64,000 bases of DNA. It comes from Victivallales bacterium. Lineage in GTDB: Bacteria; Verrucomicrobiota; Lentisphaeria; Oligosphaerales; Oligosphaeraceae. Shown here piece after piece: positions 33,702-43,204 of this stretch. Made by a program: the position numbers and the translations under genes. Within the stretch, counting starts at the first letter, position 1; every line of letters starts with the position of its first letter. The stretch spans positions 28,566 to 92,565 of the forward strand of contig JAFZIJ010000126.1 in assembly GCA_017554445.1 (NCBI GenBank), in the 5' to 3' direction. The notes beneath the pieces are model-generated. The model searched no databases. It saw nothing but the letters and a program-made list of their open reading frames with translations, and was not told the DNA's origin.

Positions 33702-34457
33702 CTAAAAATAACCGCCTTTGGCGATGATTTCAGATATGGAATCGCCCTGCCGCACCCATGAGAAAATGTCGATTTCATTCTTCTCAATGCCTTCCGCGCG
33801 AAGCAACACAGGATAGGCGATTTCACGCGGGATGCAAAGCACACCATCAATATCACCGAAGATAATGTCGCCTGGGCGAACCGTCACATTACCAATTTTC
33901 ACAGGAACTTGGTAATGCGTGATCATGCAGCGGCCGAGACTGCCGTTGGAAGTGCGATATTTGTAGAAGATTGGGAAGTTCTGTTCCAGAATCTGCTTCG
34001 TGTCACGGATGCCGCCCGCGATGACCGCGCCGCGAATCTGCTTGCTCTTCGCCGTCGCCGTCATGACGCCGCCCCACAGCGATGCTTCCGTGTCTTCCGA
34101 CGTATCCCACACAACGACGCCTTCGGGCTTCATTTCGTCCAACATCTGCGCACGGAAGGTCATTTCGCCTTCAATCATCACGTTGGGCGCGCTCTTCACG
34201 GTGAACGCTTCACCGCAGACGACCATTTCATCCCGCAACGGCATGATGCTGCTCGGCAGATTCTGATGGAGCAGCGTCAATTCGCGCATGACATCGTTGA
34301 TACAGCCTGTATAGAGTCGTTCATAGCGTTCGCAAAGTTCCTTCACGGGAATCGGAAATTCGTTCGTCGGGATGTGCTGCCGCGTTGCGATCAGCTTATC
34401 CAGTTTCATCAGCCCCGCTTCTTTCGCGCGTTCACGCATGTCTTGTAGAGATGGCAT
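33702..34457 (-). CDS. RraA-like / 4-hydroxy-4-methyl-2-oxoglutarate aldolase family protein
   Basis: The 251-residue protein carries the family signatures RGAVIAGGIRDTKQI, with the Arg and Asp used for pyruvate and metal binding in the aldolases, and VRPGDIIFGDIDGVLCIP. Family members are either aldolases/decarboxylases on oxo acids or RNase E inhibitors; catabolic neighbours favour the enzyme. AGGAGA precedes the ATG. It follows the GH10 gene by 12 nt. Confidence 0.85.
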   Translation of the reverse strand: MPSLQDMRERAKEAGLMKLDKLIATRQHIPTNEFPIPVKELCERYERLYTGCINDVMRELTLLHQNLPSSIMPLRDEMVVCGEAFTVKSAPNVMIEGEMTFRAQMLDEMKPEGVVVWDTSEDTEASLWGGVMTATAKSKQIRGAVIAGGIRDTKQILEQNFPIFYKYRTSNGSLGRCMITHYQVPVKIGNVTVRPGDIIFGDIDGVLCIPREIAYPVLLRAEGIEKNEIDIFSWVRQGDSISEIIAKGGYF

Positions 34458-34469
34458 GTTTTGTTTCTC

Positions 34470-35795
34470 CTATAGTTTGATTTCAAATTTGTTGGCAAGT
34501 TTTTTCAGTAAAGATAACGGCCGTGTAACGACACCACCATCCGTTGCGACTTCAATGTCATAATCGCCATAGAATCCCTTGAACACGGCTTCTCCGTTCA
34601 CTACATCCAGTTCGAGATCCGTATGATACTGCTTCTGGAAGAGATTGCAAATCATTTCATACGCAGGCTTCGGCGTGAAATCATAACGGATCAATCCGCC
34701 GTAATAGTAGTTTTCACCGTAAGTCATATCGCCAGGCACGGCACCATGCGCAAAACCGTCAACCAAATTCCAGTAGATGACGGCCTCCGTCGCCGGATGG
34801 CTGAACCACATGCGATAGAGATTGTATATGATTTCCATCTGAATCTCTTCGTCGGCGGCATCTCCGCTGTACGCGGGAATCGTCGATTCCGTGATTTGGA
34901 TTGGCTTGTTGAAACGACCGTATGTGTCTAACACATTGAAAATCAATTCCGGATCATAGTATTTCCGCGCGGCTTCGAGCTCCTGTTCAGCACGATGGAA
35001 CATATGGAACTGCATGCCGATTTTGTCGATGCGCGCACCTTTGAGCAAGGCGCGTTCAATCTGCATGTAGTAGCCACTGCGGCTTTTCAGGAAATTGCCA
35101 AACGTATGCGGTTTGTCTTCGTTGATAACCAATTGGTTGGCGGGGAAGAAGCGTTCGGCTTCCGCAAAGCTCCATTCGATGAAATCGTCTGCTTCGAAGA
35201 AGTTTCCATAACGCTCCGGTTGCGAACCTCTGAATGTCTCATTCGTGACTTCCCAATCGCGAATCCGCTTGGCGTAGCGTTCCGCCAATTCACGGAAACG
35301 TTTGTCAAGACACGCTTTTTCGTAGGCGATGTCGCCCATCGCCCATGACGGCATGAAAGCCGTGTAGTTCAGGCAGTGTGCTTTCGGCATGATACCGTTC
35401 GCTTCACAATATTCGAGACAGAGGTCAGGCGCGGGGCGACGGTAGATTTTCGGGCTGTCTTTTGCGAAACGCGGCTTGCCCTGCTCTGGCTCCAATGTGT
35501 TCCAGTAGAACGGAAGTGTCGCCATGTTAAATGCCTGCGCATAATACGCTTCGTACTTCCGATTCTGTTCTTCGTTGGGAAACTCGCCGAGCATGAAAAG
35601 GTTAGCGCCGTATTTGAATTCGTGCGTCTTCTGGCGGATTCGCAGATGCGCCTTCTCGATAGGCTTGCCTTCCGCATCGACCAGTTTCAAATACGCATAT
35701 CCCTTGCGGTTCGCCTCGATTCCAGAAGCGATCCGATCCTCCATGTAATCTTTTTTCGCCTCAAATGGCTTCAATACGTCTCTGCGTGATTCCAT
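34470..35795 (-). CDS. GH10 endo-xylanase-like glycoside hydrolase, no signal peptide
   Basis: The 441-residue protein has an N-terminal beta domain (residues 30-65) and a GH10 TIM barrel: HCLNYTAFMPSWA, acid/base Glu186 in WEVTNE, INEDKPHTFG and nucleophile Glu303 in ITEST. Typical GH10 enzymes cut beta-1,4-xylan. The absence of a signal peptide points to cytoplasmic action on imported oligosaccharides. It is divergent from the secreted heparinase-like gene. Confidence 0.88.
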   Translation of the reverse strand: MESRRDVLKPFEAKKDYMEDRIASGIEANRKGYAYLKLVDAEGKPIEKAHLRIRQKTHEFKYGANLFMLGEFPNEEQNRKYEAYYAQAFNMATLPFYWNTLEPEQGKPRFAKDSPKIYRRPAPDLCLEYCEANGIMPKAHCLNYTAFMPSWAMGDIAYEKACLDKRFRELAERYAKRIRDWEVTNETFRGSQPERYGNFFEADDFIEWSFAEAERFFPANQLVINEDKPHTFGNFLKSRSGYYMQIERALLKGARIDKIGMQFHMFHRAEQELEAARKYYDPELIFNVLDTYGRFNKPIQITESTIPAYSGDAADEEIQMEIIYNLYRMWFSHPATEAVIYWNLVDGFAHGAVPGDMTYGENYYYGGLIRYDFTPKPAYEMICNLFQKQYHTDLELDVVNGEAVFKGFYGDYDIEVATDGGVVTRPLSLLKKLANKFEIKL

Positions 35796-35938
35796 CGTGA
35801 CTGCTCTTTTTGCTACATTTTTACCTTAAACCATAAAATAAACCATGATTCTACAATAATGCCATTTTTCCATGCTTCAATATGATGATATAGTATTCTT
35901 CAACTTTTCAAGCCATCCATTCATTTTCAAGACATATC
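35796..35938. promoter_or_regulatory. Divergent AT-rich promoter region
   Basis: The 143-nt AT-rich gap separates GH10 (minus) from the heparinase-like gene (plus) and should contain promoters for both. TATGATGATATAGTAT is a candidate -10 area for the plus gene, but no -35 match is convincing. Confidence 0.35.
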
Positions 35939-38900
35939 ATGCAAAAATCCATTCGTTATCATTCCATTTTCATACTCTGTCTGGTATTAACGCAAACCAT
36001 TATTGCCGAACCATTTGGCTTTTCCGCCGACAAACGGAATTGGGAGACCGTCACGGAACCATACCCGTTGCCGCAGGCCACGACGCTCTATCAAGACGGC
36101 AAACCTGTCTTCGACATCATCACGACCAATACGCCCGGCGGCAAAGCCGCAGCGGAAGCCTTTGCCAAAGAATGTCTTAAATACGGTGACGCGCCATCCA
36201 TCATCGTCGGCTCCGCCAAAGACCGCGTGCCATCACGAACCGCCATCATGCTTGGCAACATCATCGACAATCCCGCCATGATGACGCTCTATGCCCGCAA
36301 CGCCATCATTGCAGACAAACTTTTCCCCGGCCCTGGCGGCTTCGTCATCCGCACCATTTTCGAACCGTTCCATCGCGGAGCAGATGTCATTGCAATCGAA
36401 GCTAGTGACGATGACGGCCTTAAAAATGCCGCCGCCGATTTCCTAAAATATTTGGACAAACAGCCGCTTCCACCGATTTTCCAGGCAAATTACACGAACA
36501 TCCCAAAAGTTTCCAAACCATCGGAAGACCATCTGGCCAAAGGACTTGAGCTGGCGAAAACACGCCTCGCCACAGGCGTCCACACAAGTCTGGGCGGCCA
36601 ACTGGCGGACATCGCCAAACGCTATCTCGTCTGGCAAGATCCGCAGGAAGCAAAACTATATGTGGCCGTCGCAAAGCTCTTCAATGAAAGCGCCGTCGGC
36701 GATCCACGCAAATTCGGCGGGGCATGGGGCTTCGACAGCGATTTTCCGTCCTATTTTGCCATCACGGGTTGGGATTTGATTGAACACGACTCATCATTGA
36801 CGCCACAAGAACGACTCGAAACCTGCCAAATGCTCATGAAATGGCTCAATGAAGCCATTGCCAGAGAAGCACTTGCAGGAAGAAAAAGCCAAACCGTCGT
36901 CTCCAACCATCTGACGTTCGCGACGCAAGGCATGCTGGCCGGAGCCCTCTATTTTCAAAAGACTTATCCAAATCTCAAGACACCACATGACTGGCTCACT
37001 GTCGCCAAAAGTAATTTCCACCGCCAAATCACCGCCGGAAAAGTCATGGACGATTGCGACAGCTACCAATGGCTCACATGGCGTCACTGCCTGACCTACA
37101 CGCTCGCTCTACCCGACGACACGTTCATTGACAACGGAATGTGTGCCTTAGGTGTTCGCGTCTGCGGTCTTACGATGGACAACATGGCCGCGCAAGCCCC
37201 CTACGGCGATGACAGCGGCTGGGCTTCCTCCGGTTCAGAAATGCCATTTCTCCGCATGGCATACGCCGCCACGCGCCTCCCGCTGGCGGGCACGCTACTT
37301 GCCATGAAAAGTGACTTGCGTTCCAAGCCCGTCGTCGGCGACTACGTCTGCCCGCCTGTCTTCACGGAAACAAACGAACTCTCCGGCCTGCAAATCCTCC
37401 CATTGGACGCCAAATACCACGCCTCCGTCAAATCCGAAAGCCACTTGCCATTGGAAAAAATCTTTGACAAACTCTCATACCGTAAATCACTGACACAAAA
37501 TGGATTGTATGTTCTCATCGACGGCGTCAACAATGGTGGTCATCGTCATGAAGACGCCAACAGCATCCTCCGCCTGTCCTTCTTGAACCGCAACTGGCTC
37601 ATGGAGAACGACTACACGAAGCCGCAACAAAAATACCACAACAGCCTGCTGATGCTCGTCAACGGCGAAGCTTTCAGTCTTCCCGACTACGTGGAATTGC
37701 TCTCAAGTGGTTCCAACGACGATATTTCATGGGCCTTCATCCGCGCTAATGATGTCGGTCCAGCCAACTGGACACGATATGTCTTTTGGCTCCACGACGA
37801 AGAGGCGATGGTCGTCATCGACAAAGTCGAAGCGAAATCCGCCGCACACTTCCAACTGAAACAACGGTGGAACGGCATTGGCGAATGCCAGCCGCGCAAC
37901 GACGGCATCCAACTCTCTCAGAAGGGGCCTTTCCTCCGCCTGCAATGCTGGCAAGGCGCATCATTCACCACCTCTGAAGACAGCGAACTCGGAAGAGGCT
38001 GGGCAAGATATCCTTACGCACCGCCAGTCGCCCATGTTCTCGACCAGACATTCAGCGAAACCATTCCCGCGCGCGGCCACACCATGCTCGGCACAGTCAT
38101 CCATGGCGTCGCTTCCGGAGATGTTCCGCCATGGTCGTTTGTCCGCACAGACAACGGTTTCGAACTGGACACGGGCGTGAAAAAACATGTCGTCGCCTTC
38201 ACGGATAATTCGTTGGTTGATTTCACCAGTCCGTCCAATAATCATCTGCCGGAACCACCACCGAGCCCCGTCATCAAAGCCGCCAATTTTACAGGCCGTT
38301 CGTTGGACGCCACTATCATCTGCACTGGCAAGTCACCTTTTACCAAAGTCTTGCCAATTCAAAACCTTTTGTTCACCACGACGAAGACAGGCGATGTGTT
38401 CGGCTTTGATGAGACCGGAAAAGTCGTCCATTCGTTCTCCGTCAATGCGCAAATCAACGACATCGCCGCTGCCGATCTAGACAAAGATGGCCAGTTGGAA
38501 CTCCTGCTGGCCTGTCAGGACTACACGCTGAAAGCCGTCAAGCAGGACGGGACGCCCCTCTGGACATACACGTTTGGATATTATCGCACCAAGCCGTTCT
38601 GCAATGTCGTTCGCGTCGCGGATTTGGAAGGCGATGGAAATCACACGATTCTCGCCGCTTGTGAAAATTGGCGCGTCTATGCGTTGGATTTCAACGGAAA
38701 GGAACGCTGGAACTTCGAAGTTGTCCGCCCCGCATGCGCAGTTGAAACCGCCGATCTGGACGGCGATGGCAAGCTCGAAATCCTTTGCGGCACACGATAT
38801 TACTACGCGACCGTTCTCAGCAGCAAAGGCCGCAAAATCTGGGGCGGCAAATTCGCAAGAGGCTGCCAAGGCATCGCCGCACCGCTCGCTGGCGGCAAAC

Positions 38901-39319
38901 AACGGACTCTCGTCATCGGCGGTGATGAAGGTAAAATCGACTTCTACCGCCCCGTAGGAAAAGAAATCAAGACGTTTGCGACAGGCGACCAACTCCGCAT
39001 GGCCGCCGCCATTCGGAGGCAGAATACCGCCGAAAAGGAAGATGTCGTCATCGGTTCAGATAATGGCTTCGCCTACCGCTTCGACTGCAACGGCAAACTC
39101 CTCTGGAGCCGTAACTTATCCTCCGCCGTCCATGTCGTCCGTGCAGATGGCATGAACTGTATTTTCGGCACGACGGCAGGCCATGTCGTCATCATAGACG
39201 AAAACGGCTCCATCACCGCTACATATCGCTGCAATGGAGCCATTTCTGATATCCGTCCGCTCGACGGCGGTCGCCTGGCCGCCGTCACCGCCGCAGGAGA
39301 GTTAATCATTCTGAAATAA
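35939..39319 (+). CDS. Secreted heparinase II/III-like polysaccharide lyase with C-terminal FG-GAP/PQQ-type beta-propeller
   Basis: The 1126-residue protein has a signal peptide (about residues 1-23), an alpha-helical barrel (about 200-460), and a heparinase II/III-like beta-sandwich around GGHRHEDANSILRLSF, where His535 and His537 fit the HxHxD-type motif. From about residue 800 there is a repeat domain with GDVFGFDETGK, DLDKDGQLELL, DLEGDGNHTIL and DLDGDGKLEIL, which are calcium-binding FG-GAP/EF-like loops of a beta-propeller. It probably eliminates uronate-containing polysaccharide outside the cell, feeding the GH105 enzyme. The lyase-propeller fusion is unusual; the propeller may bind glycan or the cell surface. 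Confidence 0.78.
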   Translation: MQKSIRYHSIFILCLVLTQTIIAEPFGFSADKRNWETVTEPYPLPQATTLYQDGKPVFDIITTNTPGGKAAAEAFAKECLKYGDAPSIIVGSAKDRVPSRTAIMLGNIIDNPAMMTLYARNAIIADKLFPGPGGFVIRTIFEPFHRGADVIAIEASDDDGLKNAAADFLKYLDKQPLPPIFQANYTNIPKVSKPSEDHLAKGLELAKTRLATGVHTSLGGQLADIAKRYLVWQDPQEAKLYVAVAKLFNESAVGDPRKFGGAWGFDSDFPSYFAITGWDLIEHDSSLTPQERLETCQMLMKWLNEAIAREALAGRKSQTVVSNHLTFATQGMLAGALYFQKTYPNLKTPHDWLTVAKSNFHRQITAGKVMDDCDSYQWLTWRHCLTYTLALPDDTFIDNGMCALGVRVCGLTMDNMAAQAPYGDDSGWASSGSEMPFLRMAYAATRLPLAGTLLAMKSDLRSKPVVGDYVCPPVFTETNELSGLQILPLDAKYHASVKSESHLPLEKIFDKLSYRKSLTQNGLYVLIDGVNNGGHRHEDANSILRLSFLNRNWLMENDYTKPQQKYHNSLLMLVNGEAFSLPDYVELLSSGSNDDISWAFIRANDVGPANWTRYVFWLHDEEAMVVIDKVEAKSAAHFQLKQRWNGIGECQPRNDGIQLSQKGPFLRLQCWQGASFTTSEDSELGRGWARYPYAPPVAHVLDQTFSETIPARGHTMLGTVIHGVASGDVPPWSFVRTDNGFELDTGVKKHVVAFTDNSLVDFTSPSNNHLPEPPPSPVIKAANFTGRSLDATIICTGKSPFTKVLPIQNLLFTTTKTGDVFGFDETGKVVHSFSVNAQINDIAAADLDKDGQLELLLACQDYTLKAVKQDGTPLWTYTFGYYRTKPFCNVVRVADLEGDGNHTILAACENWRVYALDFNGKERWNFEVVRPACAVETADLDGDGKLEILCGTRYYYATVLSSKGRKIWGGKFARGCQGIAAPLAGGKQRTLVIGGDEGKIDFYRPVGKEIKTFATGDQLRMAAAIRRQNTAEKEDVVIGSDNGFAYRFDCNGKLLWSRNLSSAVHVVRADGMNCIFGTTAGHVVIIDENGSITATYRCNGAISDIRPLDGGRLAAVTAAGELIILK

Positions 39320-39321
39320 TT

Positions 39322-39777
39322 ATGAGAAGCATGACAATGCCAAATGGACATGAAGTGGAAAAAATAACTTGGCCTGTAACTAATTTTTCAAAAGGATATA
39401 TGTTCATAACGTTGGATCAGGCTAAATGGGGCGACAGCAATGTACTCGGAGTGCTTTCCCATTGGTATGAAAATCTGGAATTTATTGACTCGACAGGAAA
39501 AATATTTTCATTAAAAGAAGTCTCAATGAGTTCCAAGATAACTATTTGGGACAGATTATTTTCTTTTATTATCAATAGAAGTATAAAAGTAAAAATCGAA
39601 CAATACGAGCTAAAATCAAAGATTTCTTTGGCAGATTTCAAGACATTGATCTGCAAGCAGATCGATAAAGAAGAAGCAGAAACGCAAATGTGGTCAGAAA
39701 GACCCGATTTCGAAACGTTGCAAGATGATATTCAAAAATGCACGAATTACGAAGAAGTCATGCGTCTGATCTATTGA
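39322..39777 (+). CDS. Hypothetical protein, 151 residues, unrecognised
   Basis: I do not recognise this family. The frame is clearly AT-richer than the genes around it, with Ile- and Lys-rich composition and no signal peptide or membrane segment. It starts 2 nt after the preceding stop and has no Shine-Dalgarno sequence; ATGs at 39331 and 39337 are equally possible starts. It ends just before a long repeat-rich gap. It looks like a small island gene, perhaps of the immunity or accessory type, but that is a guess. Confidence 0.6.
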   Translation: MRSMTMPNGHEVEKITWPVTNFSKGYMFITLDQAKWGDSNVLGVLSHWYENLEFIDSTGKIFSLKEVSMSSKITIWDRLFSFIINRSIKVKIEQYELKSKISLADFKTLICKQIDKEEAETQMWSERPDFETLQDDIQKCTNYEEVMRLIY

Positions 39778-40084
39778 TGCAATGATTATTCGTGTTCGAA
39801 GCAATAGCCAATAACTTTCAAGCTTTCGCAAGACGTTGTTCTCGCCTCCGCGAAGCGGACAACAACCGCCGAGCCGCCGGAGCCTATGAACGCTTCGCGT
39901 GCTTATGGCTTATTGCTTATGGCTAAAGGTTTAACGCATTAATTCATAAGCCATTGGCCATAAGCCATAAGCGCCGCCCTCGGCGGCTATTGGCCCGGCG
40001 GCGAGGCTTCTCTGTTTATTCCGTGTATTCTGTGGACTAAAATTTCGTGTTTTTTCGTGACTTTCGTGGTTCCATTTTAAAGAC
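39778..40084. repeat. Repeat-rich gap: GC element (copy B) with nested CTTATGG palindrome
   Basis: The gap holds no gene. CGCGAAGC (39849), AACCGCCGAGCCGCCGGAGCC (39864-39884), GGCCCGGCGGCGAGGC (39992-40007) and TTCGTG repeats (40040-40072) match copy A at 31683. Nested inside are direct GCTTATGG units (39899-39924) and inverted CCATAAG units (39943-39972), ending in GCCGCC-CTC-GGCGGC (39973-39987). Read on the minus strand this is hairpin plus CTTATGG, as at 16028. Confidence 0.7.
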
Positions 40085-41410
40085 TTATGACCATTGGCGG
40101 TCATTGGCCCATTCTTTGTCCCACTGCTCCGTCGAAGCCCATGCTTCGGGGAAGTCCTTATGCAGTTTGGACGCGATCAGCTCTTCGTTCAGTTCATCGA
40201 TGCCGAGGCCAGGCTTGTTCGGCACGTCGATATAGCCGTCTTTGATCTCCAACGACGGCACAATCAAATCCTTCCACCACGGGACATCGACGGAATGGAC
40301 TTCCAGCGACATGAAATTGCGCGTCGCCGCCGCCACATGCACCGCCGCCATGCAGCCGATCGGACTTTCCGCCATGTGCAACGACATCTGGACGCCGTAG
40401 TCTTCCGCCATATCGCCAATCTTCTTCGTCTCCAAGATGCCGCCCGCCGTCAGCACGTCCGGATGAATAACGGCCAACGCGCCGCTCTTGAACAATGGCA
40501 CGAACGATTCCTTCAGATACATGTCTTCACCTGTGCCGAGCGGAACGGTTGTCGATTGGGCCAGACGCACCCACTGATCCGTAAGTTGCCATGGGACAGC
40601 ATCTTCCATCCACGCCAGATTGAATTTTTCCAAACGACGGGCCAATTTGATACAGTCCTCCAGCGGGATGTGACCGAGATGGTCAATGGCGATCGGAATC
40701 TCATAACCTGTCACGGCGCGACAGTCCGCCATGTACTTCTCCAAGAAGTCCAAGCCTTTCTCCGTCAGATGGATGCCCGTGAACGGATGTGCCGTGTTGA
40801 AAAGATCATACGCCTCGCCGCGCATCGCCCGCGGATCGATGGAGCCATGCGGCGTCGAAAACACGGTTTTCTTGTATTCGCGCATCTTTTCCAAGAAGCC
40901 CAACGGAGCCGACAGCGCACCCGGCACGTTCATAAGCAGTTCAATACCAAGATCCATCTTCAAAAACGTATAGCCCTGCTTCATGCGGTTTGCGAGAGCC
41001 TTGCCCATGTCGCGACCGCCGCCATGGCTGTCCGTATCGCAATAGAGGCGGATTTTGTCGCGGAACTTGCCGCCGAGCATCTGCCAGACGGGAACGCCCC
41101 ACGCCTTGCCGGCCAGATCCCAGCAGGCCACTTCCAACGCGCAGACGCCGCCCGCCTGCCGCGCATCGCCGCCGAACTGCTTGATGCGACGGAAGATCTT
41201 CTCCACATTGCACGGATTCTCGCCGAGAATCCGCGACTTCAGCATCGCGGCATACGTACGGCTGGAAGCGTCTCGTACTTCGCCATAACCGATAAGCCCC
41301 TGATTCGTATAGACTTTCACCAACGTGCAGCGTTTTGGCGCACCGTCGATGTCCGCAAAACGGACATCCGTGATTTTCAATGTTTTCGGATCTATTTTCT
41401 TGGCTTTCAT
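40085..41410 (-). CDS. Mandelate racemase/muconate lactonizing enzyme family dehydratase
   Basis: The 441-residue protein is an enolase-superfamily member. The N-terminal capping part has TLVKVYTNQGLIGYGEV, the barrel carries AIDHLGH (metal Asp), WMEDAVPW (Glu) and GTGEDMYL (Glu), and the C-terminal HPDVLTAGGI and SLHMAESPIG hold the catalytic His. Such proteins dehydrate sugar acids such as galactonate, galactarate or rhamnonate. It is likely part of uronate or aldonate breakdown with the neighbouring minus-strand ceramidase-like gene. The exact acid sugar cannot be told. Confidence 0.87.
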   Translation of the reverse strand: MKAKKIDPKTLKITDVRFADIDGAPKRCTLVKVYTNQGLIGYGEVRDASSRTYAAMLKSRILGENPCNVEKIFRRIKQFGGDARQAGGVCALEVACWDLAGKAWGVPVWQMLGGKFRDKIRLYCDTDSHGGGRDMGKALANRMKQGYTFLKMDLGIELLMNVPGALSAPLGFLEKMREYKKTVFSTPHGSIDPRAMRGEAYDLFNTAHPFTGIHLTEKGLDFLEKYMADCRAVTGYEIPIAIDHLGHIPLEDCIKLARRLEKFNLAWMEDAVPWQLTDQWVRLAQSTTVPLGTGEDMYLKESFVPLFKSGALAVIHPDVLTAGGILETKKIGDMAEDYGVQMSLHMAESPIGCMAAVHVAAATRNFMSLEVHSVDVPWWKDLIVPSLEIKDGYIDVPNKPGLGIDELNEELIASKLHKDFPEAWASTEQWDKEWANDRQWS

Positions 41411-41486
41411 ATTTTTTGTATTCTAGACTTCTAGCATTCTAGGCTTCTTGTATTTCGCTTTAAGCTTTAAGCTTTAGGCTTTTAGC
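41411..41486. repeat. TCTAG repeat followed by AGCTTTA repeat
   Basis: TATTCTAGACTTCTAGCATTCTAGG (41418-41442) is followed by GCTTTAAGCTTTAAGCTTTAGGC (41457-41479). The arrays occupy the whole gap between the dehydratase and ceramidase-like genes and overlap the stop of the latter. AGCTTTA units recur at 60935. Confidence 0.65.
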
Positions 41487-42982
41487 TCATTTAATGTGGC
41501 CAACGTTTCTTCCACCAGTTGCTGACCGCCATCCGGCGAGACGGCATTGCAGTAGCGAGACGAACTGTAGCCGCCGCCATCAACGCCGCGTTGCGTCGCA
41601 AGATAGCCGCTGTCTGGCTCCCAGTCGTTGTCCGCCAACTGCACGTTGAATGTCTGCATGAACGGACTGCGGGCCTGAATGCGATGCATGAAATCCATGT
41701 ACAGTTCGAAGGGGCTCGTCACGAACGCAATATCATCGATTGCAATGACATGCAGAGCCGTCATGAAGGGTTCTCCGCGCTGAGCAAGTTCGAAACGACG
41801 CATGAAATTGCTACTGCGATTACGACGTGCCGCGAGAATCGAATCATGGTGGAACTTCTCCATTGGCGTACCGCTCTTCTGGAAGTCCTCCTTCATCATG
41901 GAATCATAGGCGATCTTCTCGTTGTCGTATTCCGCCTGTGTGCCCTGCCGACGTTCCAAACCAATCTTTTTCAAGCAGTTCTGAAGTTTCACGCTCGTGC
42001 GGATGTCCTTTTTCGCCCAATCTAGAACTTCATCAAACGCGGCGCAAATCCGTTCCGCGATGTCCTTCCGCATGTATTCGTCTCGATAGGCTTCCGGCCT
42101 CGTTCCGTATTTTAGTTGGAAACGACGCACTTGCGCGGCTTTGTAATGCAGAATGTGCGGCGACAAATCGCCTGCGGGAGCGCACTGCGGCAGAATGTGG
42201 ATGTCGCCGTATTTCTCTTTCAGCCGGAGTCTTACGTCATTCCAATAGTCCGCCGTCAGCTTGCTGATACTCTCCGAATCCTGTGACGGGCATGGCACAT
42301 TCACAATCGCACCTGTCAGTTTGCCGTCCTTGTCAAACGTGTACATCAGATTGACAAAATGGTCCGCTCCCGCTTCGTAATGGCTGAACTGCGGGTCGTT
42401 CGTGTTGCCGTACATGCTCGCATGACCGTTCACCGCCATGCCGATCTTGCCGCCCTGTCCAGGCCGTTTGGACAAATCATCGAAATACCACGTCTTGCGG
42501 CTGTAAGAAACGACGGCATAACCATATCCCCACGCGACGCCGCCTTCCTTGCGTGTCTTCCACGCCTCCGCGACAGCCTGCGCCGCCGCTTCCGCGAATT
42601 CGTCCTGCGCCTTTTCCGGAATCATCAGTTTGATGGATGAATCAACAGGGAAATCGACTTCATAGCGCGCCATGCCCGTCGTATTGATATCTGTCGTGCA
42701 ATGCGTATGCGTCGCATTCATGACGACGCGATCCGCATCTACTTCTGGCGCAAGCTTTTTGATCTTCTCACGAATCAGTTTGGACGTGATGTCGGCGATA
42801 TGCTCCACGTCGCAGGAAATCCACGCGACCTGCTCATCACCGCTGTCCAGAACGAGCGCCGTCACCGTAAGAGGATCCAGTATGCCCTCCGAAATGCGCA
42901 CATGGAACTGCCCATGCATGCTCGTCGGTTCTGTTGTGGAAAATTCCTTCGTGCTCCAACCGATTTTCAATGTTCCGCTCAT
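41474..42982 (-). CDS. Neutral/alkaline non-lysosomal ceramidase-like protein
   Basis: The 502-residue protein begins with KIGWSTKEFSTT and SEGILDPLTVTALVLDSGD, as in the N-terminal catalytic domain of neutral ceramidases, and has the zinc-binding type motif NATHTHC and IVNVPCPSQDSE. Unlike secreted ceramidases it has no signal peptide. Homologues are common in sugar-catabolic regions of planctomycete and lentisphaera-type genomes, where the substrate is probably not ceramide. AGGAG precedes the ATG. The function here is unassigned. Confidence 0.78.
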   Translation of the reverse strand: MSGTLKIGWSTKEFSTTEPTSMHGQFHVRISEGILDPLTVTALVLDSGDEQVAWISCDVEHIADITSKLIREKIKKLAPEVDADRVVMNATHTHCTTDINTTGMARYEVDFPVDSSIKLMIPEKAQDEFAEAAAQAVAEAWKTRKEGGVAWGYGYAVVSYSRKTWYFDDLSKRPGQGGKIGMAVNGHASMYGNTNDPQFSHYEAGADHFVNLMYTFDKDGKLTGAIVNVPCPSQDSESISKLTADYWNDVRLRLKEKYGDIHILPQCAPAGDLSPHILHYKAAQVRRFQLKYGTRPEAYRDEYMRKDIAERICAAFDEVLDWAKKDIRTSVKLQNCLKKIGLERRQGTQAEYDNEKIAYDSMMKEDFQKSGTPMEKFHHDSILAARRNRSSNFMRRFELAQRGEPFMTALHVIAIDDIAFVTSPFELYMDFMHRIQARSPFMQTFNVQLADNDWEPDSGYLATQRGVDGGGYSSSRYCNAVSPDGGQQLVEETLATLNELKA

Positions 42983-43204
42983 GAATTGCTCCTATGGTTC
43001 AGATATGCGTGTTATTTGTTCAAAATGCATCCTTTTCATAAACTATATTATCAAATCCACGCTTTTCACTTGAACGACTTTCTTTTTCCGCTCTTTTTCA
43101 TGAAAAACACGTTTTTTACCGATGCGTAAAATTGAAAAATTGCCCTTTTTTAATAAAGTGTATAGGAGAGGGATTTTCATTTGTAACCAACAGGACCATC
43201 CATT
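42983..43204. promoter_or_regulatory. Divergent promoter region of the gat-like operon
   Basis: The 222-nt AT-rich region drives the ceramidase-like gene leftward and the GatD-like operon rightward. TTGCCC (43140) with TATAGG (43161) is a poorly spaced candidate promoter (15 nt). AGGA lies about 12 nt before the GatD ATG. No operator palindrome is obvious. Confidence 0.4.

Noticed and set aside
40094..41434. Long plus-strand open frame opposite the enolase-superfamily gene
   Set aside because: The minus strand encodes a recognisable enzyme; this frame is a shadow.
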